Below the pieces are notes generated by a model. The model was not told where the DNA came from and ran no database searches. It saw only the letters and a list, made by a program, of their open reading frames with translations. A stretch of 64,000 nucleotides of DNA from Phocoena phocoena (Eukaryota > Chordata > Mammalia > Artiodactyla > Phocoenidae). The stretch spans positions 7,127,851-7,191,850 of the forward strand of contig NC_089221.1 of NCBI RefSeq assembly GCF_963924675.1, read 5' to 3'. Of this stretch, positions 13,710-25,349 are shown piece after piece (the first letter of the stretch is position 1; each line of letters opens with the position of its first letter). The translations under genes were made by a program, and so were the position numbers.

Positions 13710-13710
<1 letters not shown>
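11013..13710. other. gene-free stretch
   Basis: AT-rich sequence without a recognisable exon or repeat body. There is a short TTTTG run at about 11,546-11,568 and an A-rich run at 12,061-12,080. Short open frames have no recognisable domains. Confidence 0.5.

Positions 13711-13760
<50 letters not shown>
13711..13760. repeat. (TA)n dinucleotide repeat
   Basis: About 25 uninterrupted AT units. Such tracts can extrude cruciforms and are often unstable in length; nothing else in the local sequence indicates a regulatory role. Confidence 0.97.
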
Positions 13761-13764
<4 letters not shown>

Positions 13765-14885
13765 ACCTTTATACCTTTATATGCAGGTTTTGAATAGTGA
13801 TTAAACAAGTTGACTCTTCCAGAATTAAACTACAAACCCAATTTCATTAAAAGTCATCAGAAGCTTCCAAAACCATGTAATTATAAACTAATGGAAATAC
13901 ACTTCACCTTCACGTGGCCACTGTCACAGAAAGAGTTATTGGTTGGTTCATTTTCTGCTGTCCCCACTGGAATGTAAGTTCCAAGAGAGCAGGACGCTGC
14001 CAGTCTGTTCACCATCTTACTGATAAACCACAAAATAGTAAAAAATCCATAAATTTTAGTGACTCAGTGAATAAAATAAACTGATAAATGTATAATTATA
14101 AAATGAGAATTTTTACTAAGAAATGTGAATTATTATTAAGATAAAATAGTGGATATTTTGTTTCCCGAGAAAGTACTAATTATACTGGACCTGAAGGGTG
14201 AATACATTGTTTGCTAGACAAAGAATTGGTGGGAATGGAGAGGAAGTGAGTACATTCCAGGCCAAGGGCATCCAATATAAAGGACAAGCATGCAGAACTG
14301 CAAGAAGCCCCCAGAAGCTGGTCTGAATTACCTTGAGTTGTACGTGTAATTAACAAAGAGATGGAACATTCCTGCATTACTTAATGTACTACTACAATAA
14401 GTTACTTTGGAAATTGGTCAGGCTTAGTTGTAATACCTAATGAGTATTTTCCCCTAGATTTTTAATAAAATGCTCTGTTATTTTTCCCTAAGGGAATAAA
14501 TACAAAGGAAATAGTTCCAGGAATGCTTCGATGTACTATTCTACAACAAAAATATTTTGCTACATTATCTTTGAAAAAACAAGAAATTATCATGACAAAC
14601 ACAAGATTATATTTCACTTAAAATGTCATCTAACAAAAAGTGCTATTGTCTTAAATTACACAAAATTACATTTAAAAGATCTTATCAAAAAAGCCTTATG
14701 TTATCAAAAGTGAAGAAGCAGTAGCAAAGGTATAAGTATTATCTTTCCAATCAAAGTAAACAAAGCATAGAAAAAGAAAAGTTAAGATTTCCTGCAAGTA
14801 CCACAGAAGACAAAGATGAGGGAGCATTGTGAATTTGCTGCCTGTGAGGAAAAAAGAGAAACCGAAAGCTTGACATTGAAATTGA
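13761..14885. other. gene-free stretch
   Basis: AT-rich sequence with no recognisable element or exon. Confidence 0.5.
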
Positions 14886-15028
14886 ATGTTTAGAATTTTT
14901 TTTTTTTGGCCATGCCACAAGGCTTGTGAGATCTTAGTTCCCAACCAGGGATCAAATCCATTTCCCCTGCAGTGGAAGCATCGAGTCCTAACTGGACCGC
15001 CAGGGAATTCCCATATGTTTAGAATTTT
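14886..15028 (-). mobile_element. CHR-type tRNA-derived SINE with 14-bp TSD
   Basis: On the minus strand, the element runs from a tRNA-like head at about 15,014 (gggaattccctggcggtcc) to an A tail (T run at 14,900-14,907). It has the short body typical of the older CHR form. A perfect 14-bp target-site duplication, atgtttagaatttt, lies at 14,886-14,899 and 15,015-15,028 and fixes the boundaries. The head keeps tRNA-like A- and B-box blocks (pol III internal promoter) but is not a tRNA gene. Confidence 0.95.
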
Positions 15029-16919
15029 AAACACAAAATCAGAGAAGGGAGAGCTCCTATCTGTGGCCAAATATATGATGTGGTGAGCAGGTTCTTGCTC
15101 TGTACCAAACCCATGGTCATATGAGGAAAATGGCTGTTAACCTCCATGTGGAATGAACTGTGGTCACTGGCTGTACCACCTCATATATCTGAATGAACTT
15201 CTGAGCCTCCTGCAGGCTTCCTTCCAGCTGGCTCTTGTTTAGGTCCTGGTTCATGGTGCTGTGCTGCTCGAGGAAATAGGCCATTACTGGAACCAGTCGC
15301 CTTGACACCCCCTGCCAACCCTGACCACCCCACATGGAGTCTGACTTGGAAGCAAAATAAGCTGCAATGCATAACTGAAGTGTGCAAACATGCTTGCTTC
15401 TCCATTTCCCCTAAAGTCCTCATCTGTGGCGTCTCTCTCATTTTAGATTTGAACTCATCATATTTGGGGAGTCTCTCCACTTCATCATAAAAGGAAATGA
15501 TCAGAAGTGAAAAATATAGAGCAGAAGTTATGGCTGACTTTAATTTGGATTGCATATGCATAAAACTCCTCAGCCTATTTTAAGTCACTTGGGAACTGCC
15601 TAAATGCATATTATTATATCTGTCTGGTATATCAGGTATCCAAATTGAAATTCAGCAATCAAGAACATCATATAGATTTATTACTTTCCCTATTACAGCA
15701 ATGGGCCTATGAGGCCATGAAGAGAGAATTATGCTAGTTTTATTGGGAGAGCTTATAATTTTGTTATAACATCATTCACAAGGGCTGTAAAAATCTCTAC
15801 TTGTCTTTTTGCCTTATTGTTATTCCAAGTTATAAGAAATAATAAACTTAGAGAATAATAAACTTACTAGAAATCTGAGAAATATGCTACATTTTGCATA
15901 GTGAGAAGGCAGAGGGAAGGGGAGAGGTAAGAGAGACAAGAGGGAATGAAAGAGACAAAAGAGAATATAAGAAAAGAGATAGATTTTCAGGTAGAGAAAA
16001 AACATGAATAGGGACATTGTATATATAAGAGAAAGACCTGAATTTGCTGAGAATTTAATTCTCTCTATGTTCCAGAGGCGGGGAGTGTATCATGTGTGAT
16101 GAGCTCTGGGAAGGAGGAACTAAAAAGTAGAGGAAGGAATGTTAAACTCTCCTGGAACAGAGGACTGAATCAGGAAACCACAAGCCTTTTAAAATTTATT
16201 TTCATAAACTCTAAATCCCAGTACAAATAATAACTGATACTCATCAGAATTTCATATAAGTTGGTATGATATAAATTTCTTTGTCTATAAGAATATGAAA
16301 CTACCATTTATAACATGCCATTCTAGTACTTGCTTTTAATAATGGGTTAGAGGTATGAAAGTATAATGCTTTATAAAAGTAAAAATATATGTGTAACATT
16401 TGATATAATGTACTGCATGCTACAAAATGAGAGGAAAAAACAGAAGAATTCTAGAATGTTGGGGCTAACTGAATTTTACCTGCCAGGTCCAATACCTGAC
16501 TTATTGTCAAAACCTTCCTATGGCAATTATATAGTCCAACACCAGTCAGATGAAGAGACGTCATAAGGTCAGGTGAAGGGCACTGCCCTCTACCTAGTTC
16601 TGGCTGATGGTCAAGCTGCAGGTCTCATACTAGGGCACTGTTGCCATGTTGCTTAAAATTCATAAGGATTGATGTGGTAAAAAAAGCAATAAAGTTGCTG
16701 ATATCTAGATTTTAATGATTAAGATAAGACTTCTATTTAACTCACTTAATTGTTTCTACATGCAAAGATGCCTTCAGGATCTAGCACTGCTAAATAGGTT
16801 GAACTGAACAAGCCCATAATCATCAAACTACACGCTTCAGGACTAACAGATTTTTATCACCCCCTTTACTCCCTTGCTTGCTTCTTCTACCCATCTTGCT
16901 TCAAACATACATTAAGTCC
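15029..16919. other. gene-free stretch
   Basis: No recognised repeat. The minus strand at 15,117-15,561 has two overlapping open frames (126 and 72 codons), in different registers, that look somewhat protein-like. I recognise no family. A decayed processed pseudogene is possible but unsupported. Confidence 0.4.
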
Positions 16920-17449
16920 TGAAGAAAAAGGTCAAAACCCTTCAGTTAGTCCTCCAACAACGTCCCACTCATCTGCTTGGTCATTTCAGCTGTCTTATTG
17001 CACCATTTAACTCCATCAGTGAAAACCAGCCAACCCTGAGGAGCTTTCCTGGTGACAGACTCACCACCTCTGTGTCCCCTGCTTGTTTGTAGAAAAGATT
17101 TAGCCTCCTTGGGCTCCCCCAAATTGCAAAGAGCAAATTTAATCAGAGAAATGCAGAACAAAGGAAAACAGTCAAGCAAGACAAAATAATCACAGTTTAG
17201 TCATAAAACAAAGTCAAGGGCCTTTAGTTCCTCTGTAAAGGCTTTATATAATATCCTGAGCCATAACCTTGAGTTGTTTTGAGGGTATTAAAACTCCCCA
17301 CCAGGTGGAAGAAGTTAACTGCCGACCACCAGCATGTAGACCCAAGACTGGTTGGAACCAGAAGGTTGATGATGTTGACTCCTACCTCACCACCAACCAG
17401 TCAGAAGAATGTCCACGAGCTGACCAGGCATCCCACAATCCTCTCCCCA
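16920..17449 (+). repeat. possible old LTR fragment
   Basis: The sequence has the texture of a solo LTR from an old class I element: a moderately GC-rich stretch with an 'aactccccaccaggtgg' block, cut by a SINE at 17,450. I did not find clear TG...CA ends or a polyadenylation signal. The call rests on general resemblance and is weak. Confidence 0.3.
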
Positions 17450-17638
17450 GGGCTTCCCTGGTGGTGCAGTGGTTGAGAGTCCGCCTGCCGATGCAGGGGA
17501 CACGGGTTTGTGCCCCGGTCCGGGAAGATCCCACATGCCGTGGAGCCGCTGGGCCCGTGAGCCATGGCCGCTGAGCCTGTGCGTCCGGAGCTTGTGCTCC
17601 GCAACACGAGAGGCCACAGCAGTGAGAGGCCCGTGTAC
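17450..17638 (+). mobile_element. CHR SINE, sense, no A tail
   Basis: It begins with the tRNA-like head gggcttccctggtggtgc and continues through the GC-rich CHR body to 'gaggcccgtgtac'. Other copies in the window have an A tail at this point; here unrelated sequence follows directly. I see no target-site duplication. Either the tail has been deleted or the 3' boundary was rearranged. Confidence 0.93.
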
Positions 17639-18021
17639 CTAATTACCAATTCTCTAATGAATTTGGAAATTGTAGTATATAAATGACACATACATTTCCA
17701 GATGCTGATAAACAGAGATCATCTGAAAAAGTAAGAATAAGAAAAATTTAATCACTTATTAATGCTGATTATTGACAAAAAAAGCACTTTATACATTTCA
17801 GATGGAAGCATCCCTAGATTAAAACTTTTCACCACTATATAGCAGTCAGTGTGGTATCATGAATATAAGTGAGCAAACATATGCTAGCGTAACTAGCTCA
17901 TAGTGGTAAACCAACAGAAAAGACTAGACATGTTTTATTTACATGGATTTCCCCACCAATCTGTCTCTTATTAATGGAGGTGATAATGTAACCTTGATGT
18001 TTTTTTAATTAATTAATTTTT
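17639..18021. other. gene-free stretch
   Basis: AT-rich sequence between two SINEs with no recognisable content. Confidence 0.5.
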
Positions 18022-18349
18022 ATTTTTTGGCTCTGTTGGGTCTTCGTTGCTGCATGCTGGCTTTCTCTAGTTGCAGTGAGCAGGGGCTACTCTTCTTTGT
18101 GGTGCATGAGCTCCTCATTGAGGTGGCTTCTTTTATTGTGGAGCATGGGCTCTAGGCATGCATGCTTCAATAGCTGTGGCACGTGGGCTTAGTAGTTGTG
18201 GCTCACAGGCTCTAGAGTGCAAGCTCAGTAGCTGTGGCGCATGGGCTTAGATGCTCTGCGGCATGTGGGATCTTCCTGGACCAGGGCTTGAACCCATGTC
18301 CCCTGCATTGGCAGGCGGATTATTAACCACTGCACCACCAGGGAAGCCC
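18022..18349 (-). mobile_element. long CHR-type SINE, antisense
   Basis: About 330 bases, longer than the other SINEs here. On the minus strand the head (gggcttccctggtggtgc) is at 18,349 and the A tail is the T run near 18,022. The body contains internally repetitive 'agtagctgtggc / agtagttgtggc' blocks. Flanks share an imperfect 'aaccttga' / 'gaccttga' segment that may be a decayed target-site duplication. Divergence suggests it predates the GC-rich short copies. Confidence 0.88.
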
Positions 18350-18479
18350 TTGACCTTGACTTTTTAATTAAATTTTTGCTTTGAGGTCAATGTAGACAGG
18401 CAGTTCTAAGAAATAATACAGAGGGATTCCATGTTAATATCTTTCAAAACTATAGTAAAATACAGAATACTGACATTGA

Positions 18480-18812
18480 TACAGCCCAGACCCAGAACAA
18501 TTCTGTCACCAAAAGGATCCCTCCCCCTGAACCTCTGTAGTCATGCCTGTCTCCCTCCCTCTCCCCACCCCAATCCCTGGCAACACTAATCTGTTCTCCA
18601 TTTCCATAATTTTGTCATTTCAATAATGTTATATAAAAGGAATTACGCAGCATGTAACCTTTCAGGATTGGACTTTCTCACTCAGAAAAATTCCCTGCAG
18701 ATCCATGTTGTGGAATGTATTAGCAGTTTGTGCTTTTTATTGCAGAGTAGCATTCATGGGATAAATGCCCCAGCATGCAATTATTGGACATTGTAAGACA
18801 GTTACATGTTTA
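18480..18812 (-). repeat. old L1 3' fragment, antisense
   Basis: Decayed antisense ORF2-end and 3' UTR blocks such as 'actttctcactcagaaaa' and 'tttttattgcagagtagc', familiar from old mammalian L1 copies. The younger L1 tail starts immediately at 18,814, so the young element probably landed in or beside this older one. Confidence 0.65.
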
Positions 18813-19227
18813 GGTTTTTTTTTAACATCTTTAATGGAGTATAATGGCTTTACAGTGTTGTGTTAGTTTCTGCTTTATAACAAAGTGAAACAGCTATATG
18901 CATATGTATATCCGCATACCCTCTCTCTCTTGAATCTCCCTCCCACCCTCCATATCCAACCCCTCTAGGGGGTCACAAAGCACTGAGCTGATCTCGCTGT
19001 GCTATGCAGCTGCTTCCCACTAGCTATCTATTTTACATTTGGTAGTGTATATATATCCATGCCACTCTCTCACTTTGTCCTAGCTTACGCTTCCCCATCC
19101 CTGTGTCCTCAAGACAATTCTCTACGTCTGTGTCTTTATTCCTGTCCTGCCCCTAGGTTCATAAGAAACATTTTTTTTTTCAGATTCCACATATATGTGT
19201 TAGCATACGGTATTTCTTTTTCTCTTT

Positions 19228-22045
19228 CTAACTTACTTCACTTTGTATGACAGCCTCCATTTCCATCCACCTCACTACAAATAACTCAATTTTGTTTCTT
19301 TTTATGACTGAGTAATATTCCATTGTATATATGTGCCACAACTTCTTTATCCATTCATCTGTCGATGTATGCTTAAGTTGCTTCCATGTCCTGGCTATTG
19401 TAAATAGTGCTGCAATGAACATTGTGGTACATGTCTCTTTTTGAATTATGGTTTTCTCAGGGTATAGGCCCAGTAGTGGGATTGCTGAGTCATGTGGTAG
19501 TTCTATTTATAGTTTTGTAAGGAACCTTCATACAGTTCTCCATAGTGGCTGTACCAATTTACATTCCCACCAACAGTGCAAGGCGGCTCCCTTTTCTCCA
19601 CACACTCTCCAGCATTTATTGTTTGTATATTTTTTGATGATGGCCATTCTGACTGGTGTGAGGTGATACCTCATTGTAGTTTTGATTTGCATTTCTCTAA
19701 TGATTAGTGATGTTGAGCATCCTTTCACGTGTTTGTTGGCCATCTGTATATCTTCTTTGGAGAGATGTATATTTAGGTCTGCTGCCCATTTTTGGATAGG
19801 GTTGTTTGTTTTTTGATATTGAGCTCCATGATCTGCTTGTATATTTTGTAGATTAATCCTTTGCCAGTTGCTTCATTTGCAAATATTTTCTCCCATTCTG
19901 AAGGTTGTCTTTCAGTCTTGATTATGGTTTCCTTTGCTGTGCAAAATCTTTTAAGTTTCATTAGGTCCCATTTGTTTATTTTTGTTTTTATTTCCATTTC
20001 TCTAGGAAGTGGGACAAAAAGGATCTATGTTGAATAATAGTGGTGAGCGTGGATATCCGTGTCTTGTTCCTGATCTCAGAGTAAATGCTTTCAGTTTTTC
20101 ATCACTGAGAATGATGTTTGCTGTGGGTTTGTCATATATGGCCTTTCTTATATTGAGGTAGGTTCCCTCTATGCCTACTTTCTGGAGAGTCTTTATCATA
20201 AATGGATGTTGAATTTTGTCAAAAGCTTTTTCTGCGTCTATTGAGATGATCATACGGTTTTTATTCTTCAATTTGTTAATATGGTGTATCACATTGATTG
20301 ATTTGTGTAAACTGAAGAACACTTGCATTCCTGGGATAAACCTCACTTGATCATGGTATATGATCCTTTTAATGTGCTGCTGGATTCTGTTTGCTAGTAT
20401 TGTGTTGAGGAGTTTTGCATCTATGTTCATCAGTTATATTGGCCTGCAGTTTTCCTTTTTCGTGACATCTTTGTCTGGTTTTGGTATCAGGGTGATGGTG
20501 GCCTTGTAGAATGAGTTTGGGAGTGTTCCTCCCTCTGCTATATTTTGGAACAGTTTGAGAAGGATAGGTGTTAGCTCTTCTCTAAATGTTTGATAGAATT
20601 CACCTGGGAAGCCATCTGGTTCTGGGCTTTTGTTTGTTGGAAGATTTTTTAGCACAGTCTCAATTTCAGTGCTTTTGATTGGTCTGTTTATATTTTCTAT
20701 TTCTTCCTGGTTCAGTCTCAGAAGGTTGTGCTTTTCTAAGAATTTGTCCATTTCTTCCAGGTTGTCCATTTTATTCGCATATAGTTGCTTGTAGTAATCC
20801 CTCATGATCCTTTTTATTTCTGCAGTGTCAGTTGTTACTTCTTTTTCATTTCTATTTCTGTTGACTTGAGTCTTCTCCCTCTTTTTTTTGATGAGTCTGG
20901 CTAATGGTTTATCAGTTTTGTTTATCTTCTCAATGAACCAGCTTTTAGTTTTACTGATTTTTGCTATTGTTTCCTCATTTCTTTTTCATTATTTCTGATC
21001 TGATCTTTATGATTTCTTTCCTTCTTCTGACTTTGGGGATTTTTGTTCTTCTTTCTCTAACTGCTTTACGTGTAAGGTTAGGTTGTTTATTTGAGATGTT
21101 TCTTGTTTCTTGAGGTAGAATTGTATTGCTATAAACTTCCCTCTTAGAACTGCTTTTGCTGCATCCCATAGGTTTTGGGTCATTGTGTTTTCATTGTCAT
21201 TTGTTTCCATGTATTTTTTGATTTCTTCAGTGATCTCTTGTTTATCTAGTATTGTTTAGCCTCCATGTGTTTGTATTTTTTACAGATTTTTTTCCTGTAA
21301 TTGATATGTAGTCTCATAGTGTTGTGTTTGGAAAAAATACTTCATACAATTTCAATTTTCTTAAATTTGCCAAGGCTTGATTTGTGACCCAAGATGTGAT
21401 CTATCCTGGAGAATATTCCATGAGCACTTGAGAAGAAAGTGTATTCTGTTATTGTTTGGAACAACAGAATATGGAGTGTCCATATATGGGCATGTCCATA
21501 TATGGAATGTTCTATAAAGATGAATTAAGTCCATCTTGTTTAATGTATCAGTTAAAGCTTGTGTCTCCTTATTTATTTTCATTTTGGACGATCTGTCCAT
21601 TGGTGAAAGTCAGGTGTTAAGGTCGCCTACTATGATTTTGTTACTGTCGATTTCCTCTTTTATGGCCATTAGCATTTGCCTTATGTATTGAGGTGCTCCT
21701 ATGTTGGGTGCATAAATATTTACAATGGTTATAACTTCTTGGATTGATCCCTTGATCATTATGTAGTGTCCTTCTTTGTCTCTTATAATAGTCTTTATTT
21801 TAAAGCCTATTTTGTATGATATGAGAATTGCTACTCCAGCTTTCTTTGATTTCCATTTGCATGGAATATCTTTCGATCCCCTCACTTTCAGTCGTATGTG
21901 TCCCTAGGCCTGAAGTGGGTCTCTTGTACACAGCACATGTATGGGTCTTGTTTTGGTATCCATTCAGCCAGTCCACGTCTTTGGTTGGAGCATTTAATCC
22001 ATTTACATTTAAGGTAATTATCAATATGTATGTTCCTATTACCAT
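19228..22045 (-). pseudogene. L1 ORF2 remnant lacking the RT catalytic block
   Basis: ORF2 normally encodes an endonuclease and reverse transcriptase. The start is at 22,045. Endonuclease blocks are split among short open frames (21,800-22,045; 21,610-21,885; 21,361-21,600). RT blocks follow at 20,434-20,805 and 20,002-20,430. At about 20,024 the sequence jumps from the RT segment ending 'ttcaacatag' to the C-terminal segment beginning 'atcctttttgtccca'. The FADD active-site block and everything to the C-terminal domain are missing. C-terminal pieces continue at 19,773-19,997, 19,528-19,743 and 19,228-19,422. Dead on several counts. Confidence 0.88.
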
Positions 22046-22103
22046 TTTCTTAATTGTTTTGGGTTTGTAAATGTAGGTCTTTTCCTTCTTTTGTGTTTCC
22101 TGC

Positions 22104-22930
22104 CTAGAGAAGTTCCTTTAGCATTTGTTGTAAAGCTGGTTTGGTGGTGCTGAATTCTCTTAACTTTTGCTTATCTGTAAAGTTTTTAATTTCTCTGTTA
22201 AATCTGAATGAGATCCTTGCTGGGTAGAGTAATCGTGGTAGTAGGTTTTTCCCTTTTATCACTTTAACTATGTCCTGACACTCCCTCTGGCTTGCAGAGT
22301 TTCTGTTAAAAAATCAGCTGTTAACCTCAGAGGGATTCCCTTGTATGTTATTTGTTGTTGTTATTTGCTTTTCCCTTGCTGCTTTTAATATTTTTCTTCG
22401 TATTTAATTTTTGATAGTTTGATTCATACGTTTCTTGGTGTGTTTCTCTTTGGGTTTATCCATGTGTGGTACTCTCTGTGTTTCCTGGACTTGATTGACT
22501 ATTTCCTTTCTCATGTTAGGGACATTTTGGACTATAATCTCTTCAAATATTTTCTCAGACCCTTTCTTTTTCTCTTCTTCTTCTGGGACCCCTATAATTC
22601 AAATGTGTTGCACTTAATGTTTTCCCAGAGGTCTCTGAGACTGTCCTCAATTCTTTTCATTCTTTTTTCTTTACTCTGTGCCCTGGCAGTTATTTCCACC
22701 ATTTTATCTTCTAGCTCACTTATCTGTTCTTCTGCCTCAGTTATTCTGTTATTGATTCCTTCTAGAGTATGTTTAATTTCAGTAATTGTGTTGCTCCTCA
22801 CTGTTTCTTTGCCCTTTAGTTCTTCTACATCCTTGTTAAATGTTCTTGTATTTATTCCATTCTGTTTCTGAGATTTTGGATCACCCTTACTATCAATAAT
22901 CTGAATTCTTTTTCAGGTAGGTTGCCTATT
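22104..22930 (-). pseudogene. L1 ORF1 remnant, antisense
   Basis: The coiled-coil block (EAEEQISELEDK, SLRDLW) is at 22,592-22,801. The expected terminator, within 'aggaacttctctaggcagg', is at 22,104-22,106. The homologous TGA seen in the other two ORF1 copies is present here at 22,599-22,601, next to a one-base deletion that puts it out of the local frame. The N-terminal coding region runs to about 22,930. Non-functional. Confidence 0.82.
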
Positions 22931-23184
22931 TCATCTTCATTATTTGGTCTTGTAGGTTTTTACCTTGCTCCTTTATCTGTAACAAATTTTTTTGTGGTTT
23001 CATCTTTTTTTTTTTTTTTTAAGGGTGGTGCTCTATTCCTGTCTTACTGTTTGACCTGAGACATCCAGCACTGGAGTTTTCAGGCAGTTGCATAGACCTG
23101 GTTCTTGGTGCTGAGATGAGGACCTCAGGAGGACCTCCTTCCTCAGGAAGGCCTCACTTCAATTGATATTCCCTGGGGTCTGAG

Positions 23185-23301
23185 GTTCTCTGTTAGTCCA
23201 GTGGTTTGGACTCGGAGCTCCCACCACAGGAGCACAGGCCTGACCTCTGGTCTGGAAACCGAGATCCTGTAAGCTTTGTGGCACAGTAAACAAAAAAAAA
23301 A
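23185..23301 (+). repeat. tRNA-derived SINE sequence at the L1-L1 junction
   Basis: Reads in sense as a decayed CHR-type SINE: 'gtccagtggtttggactcgg' head block, tRNA-like centre, 'gatcctgtaagctttgtggc', then A10 at 23,292-23,301. It aligns by eye with the SINE at 14,900-15,014. It abuts the antisense L1 5' region on the left and the sense L1 5' end on the right. It may be an independent insertion or a captured part of the antisense L1 5' UTR (see findings). Confidence 0.7.
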
Positions 23302-25330
23302 GGGAAGACGGGGGGAAGATGGTGGAAGAGTAAGACGTGGAGATCACCTTCCTCCCCACAGATACACCAGAAATACATCTACATGTGGAACAACTTCTAC
23401 AGAACACCTACTGAATGCTAGCAGAAGACCTCAGACCTCCCAAAAGGCAAGAAAGAAACCACGTACCTGGGTAGGGCAAAAGAAAAAAGAATAAACAGAG
23501 ACAAAAGGATACGGACAGGACCCGCACCAGTGGGAGGAAGCTGTGAAGGAGGAAAGGTTTCCACACACTAGGAAGCCCCCTCGCGGGTGGAGACTGTGGG
23601 TGGTGGAGGGGGGAAGCTTCGGAGCCACAGAGGAGAGCACAGCAACAGGGGTGCGGAGGGCAAAGCGGAGAGATTCCCACACAGAGGACAGGTGCCGACT
23701 GGCATTCACCAGCCCGAGAGGCTTGTCTGCTCACTCGCCGGGGTGGGCAGGGGCTGGGAGCTGAGGCTCGGGCTTCGGTCGGTGTGCAGGGAGAGGACTG
23801 GGGTTGGTGGCGTGAACACAACCTGAAGGGGTTAGTGCACCACGGCTAGCCAGGAGGAGCTCTGGGAAAAGTCTGGACCTGCCGAAGAGGCAAGAGACTT
23901 TTTCTTCCCTCTTTGTTTCCTGGTGTGCGAGGAGAGGGGATTAAGAGCGCTGCTTAAAGGAGCTCCAGAGACGGATGCGAGCCATGGCTAAAAGCGCGGA
24001 CCCCAGAAATGGGCATGAGATGCTAAGGCTGCTGTTGCCACCACCAAGAAGCCTGTGTGCGAGCACAGGTCACTAACTATATCCCCCTTCTGGGGAGGCT
24101 GTGCAGCCCGCCACTGCCAGATTCCTGGAATCCAGGGACAACTTCCCCAGGAGAACGCACAGCACACCTCAGGCTGGTACAACGTCACGCTGGCCTCTGC
24201 TGCCACAAGCTTGCCCCGAACCCTGTACCCCTCCCTCCCCTCAGCCTGAGTGAGCCAGAGTCCCTGAAGCAGCTGCTCCTTTAACCCTGTCTGAACAGAC
24301 GCCCTCCTGCGGCCTACACGCAGAGGCGGGGCCAAATCCAAAGCTGAGCCCCGGGAGCTGTGAGAACAAAGAAGAGAAAGGGAAATCTCTCTGCAGCCTG
24401 AGAAGCAGCGGATTAAAGCTCCACAATCAACTTGATGTGCCCTGCATCTGTGGAATACCTGAATAGACAACGAATCATCCCAAATTGAGGAGGTGGACTT
24501 TGAGAGCAAGATTTATTATTTTTTTCCTTTTCCTCTTTTTGTGGGTGTGTATGTGTATGCTTCTGTGTGAGATTTTGTCTGTATAGCTTTGCTTGCACCA
24601 TTTGTCCTAGAATTATATGTCTGTTTTTGTTGCTTTTTTTTCTTTTTAAAAATTTTTTTCTTAATAATTATTTTAATAACTTTATTTTATTTTATCTTAC
24701 TTTATTTTATCTTCTTTCTTTTTTCTTTCCTTCCTGCCCTCCTTCCTTCCTTCCTTCCTCCCTCCACACTCCTTCCCTCCTTTCTCCCTTCCTTCCTTCC
24801 TTCCTTTCTTTCTTTCTTTCTTTCCTTCTACTTTTTCTCCCTTTTATTCTGAACCATGTGGATGAAAGGCTCTTGGTGCTGCAGCCAGCAGTCAGTGCTG
24901 TGCCTCTGAGGTGGGAGAGCCAACTTCAGGACACTGGTCCACAAGAGACCTCCCAGCTCCACATAATATCAAACAGCAAAAATCTCCCAGAGATCTCCAT
25001 CTCAACACCAACACCTAGCTTCACTCAACGACCAGCAAGCTACAGTTCTGGACACCCTATACCAAACAACTAGCAAGACAGGAACACAAACCCACCCATT
25101 AGCAGAGAGGCTGCCTAAAATCATAATAAGTCCACAGACACCCCAAATCACACCACCAGACGTGGACCTGCCCACCAGAAAGACAAGATCCAGCCTCATC
25201 CACCAGAACACAGGCACTAGTCCCCTCCACCAGGAAGTCTACACAACCCATGGAACCAACTTTAGCCACTGGGGACAGACACCAAAAACAACGGGACCTA
25301 CGAACCTGCAGCCTGCAAAAAGGAGATCCC
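23302..25330 (+). promoter_or_regulatory. L1 5' UTR with internal promoter
   Basis: About 2 kb of 5' UTR. The first 1.2 kb (to about 24,480) is GC-rich with CpG-containing blocks. Then comes a T-rich/pyrimidine segment including (TTCC)n at about 24,741-24,824, then an A-rich leader before ORF1. L1 5' UTRs act as internal pol II promoters (family knowledge); I see no TATA box. Long open frames within it are not recognised L1 proteins. Confidence 0.8.
24741..24824 (+). repeat. (TTCC)n/(TTTC)n tract in the L1 5' UTR
   Basis: Runs of TTCC interrupted by CTCC and followed by TTTC units. An equivalent pyrimidine-rich segment lies before ORF1 in related L1 copies, so it is probably element-borne and expanded here. 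Confidence 0.85.
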
Positions 25331-25349
25331 AAACACAGTAAGATAAGCA

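Larger units (their letters stand above)
18814..23301 (-). mobile_element. antisense L1 with internal deletion
   Basis: On the minus strand: 5' segment (23,301-22,930), ORF1 remnant (about 22,930-22,104), ORF2 remnant (22,045 down to about 19,230) and 3' UTR with a short A tail (T run at 18,815-18,823). About 4.5 kb are present. The element lacks roughly 960 bases of ORF2 that are present in the copy at 23,302-30,485, with the junction near 20,024. The extreme 5' part contains an antisense tRNA-SINE sequence (23,185-23,301). No clear target-site duplication was found. Confidence 0.88.

Noticed and set aside
23988..24509. 173-codon reverse-strand frame
   Set aside because: Antisense to the L1 5' UTR, with no recognisable domain. 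An antisense L1 protein like primate ORF0 was considered, but position and sequence give no support.
24567..25073. 168-codon open frame with a hydrophobic N-terminal part
   Set aside because: It translates the pyrimidine-rich part of the L1 5' UTR; F/L/S runs come from TTCC and TTTC repeats.
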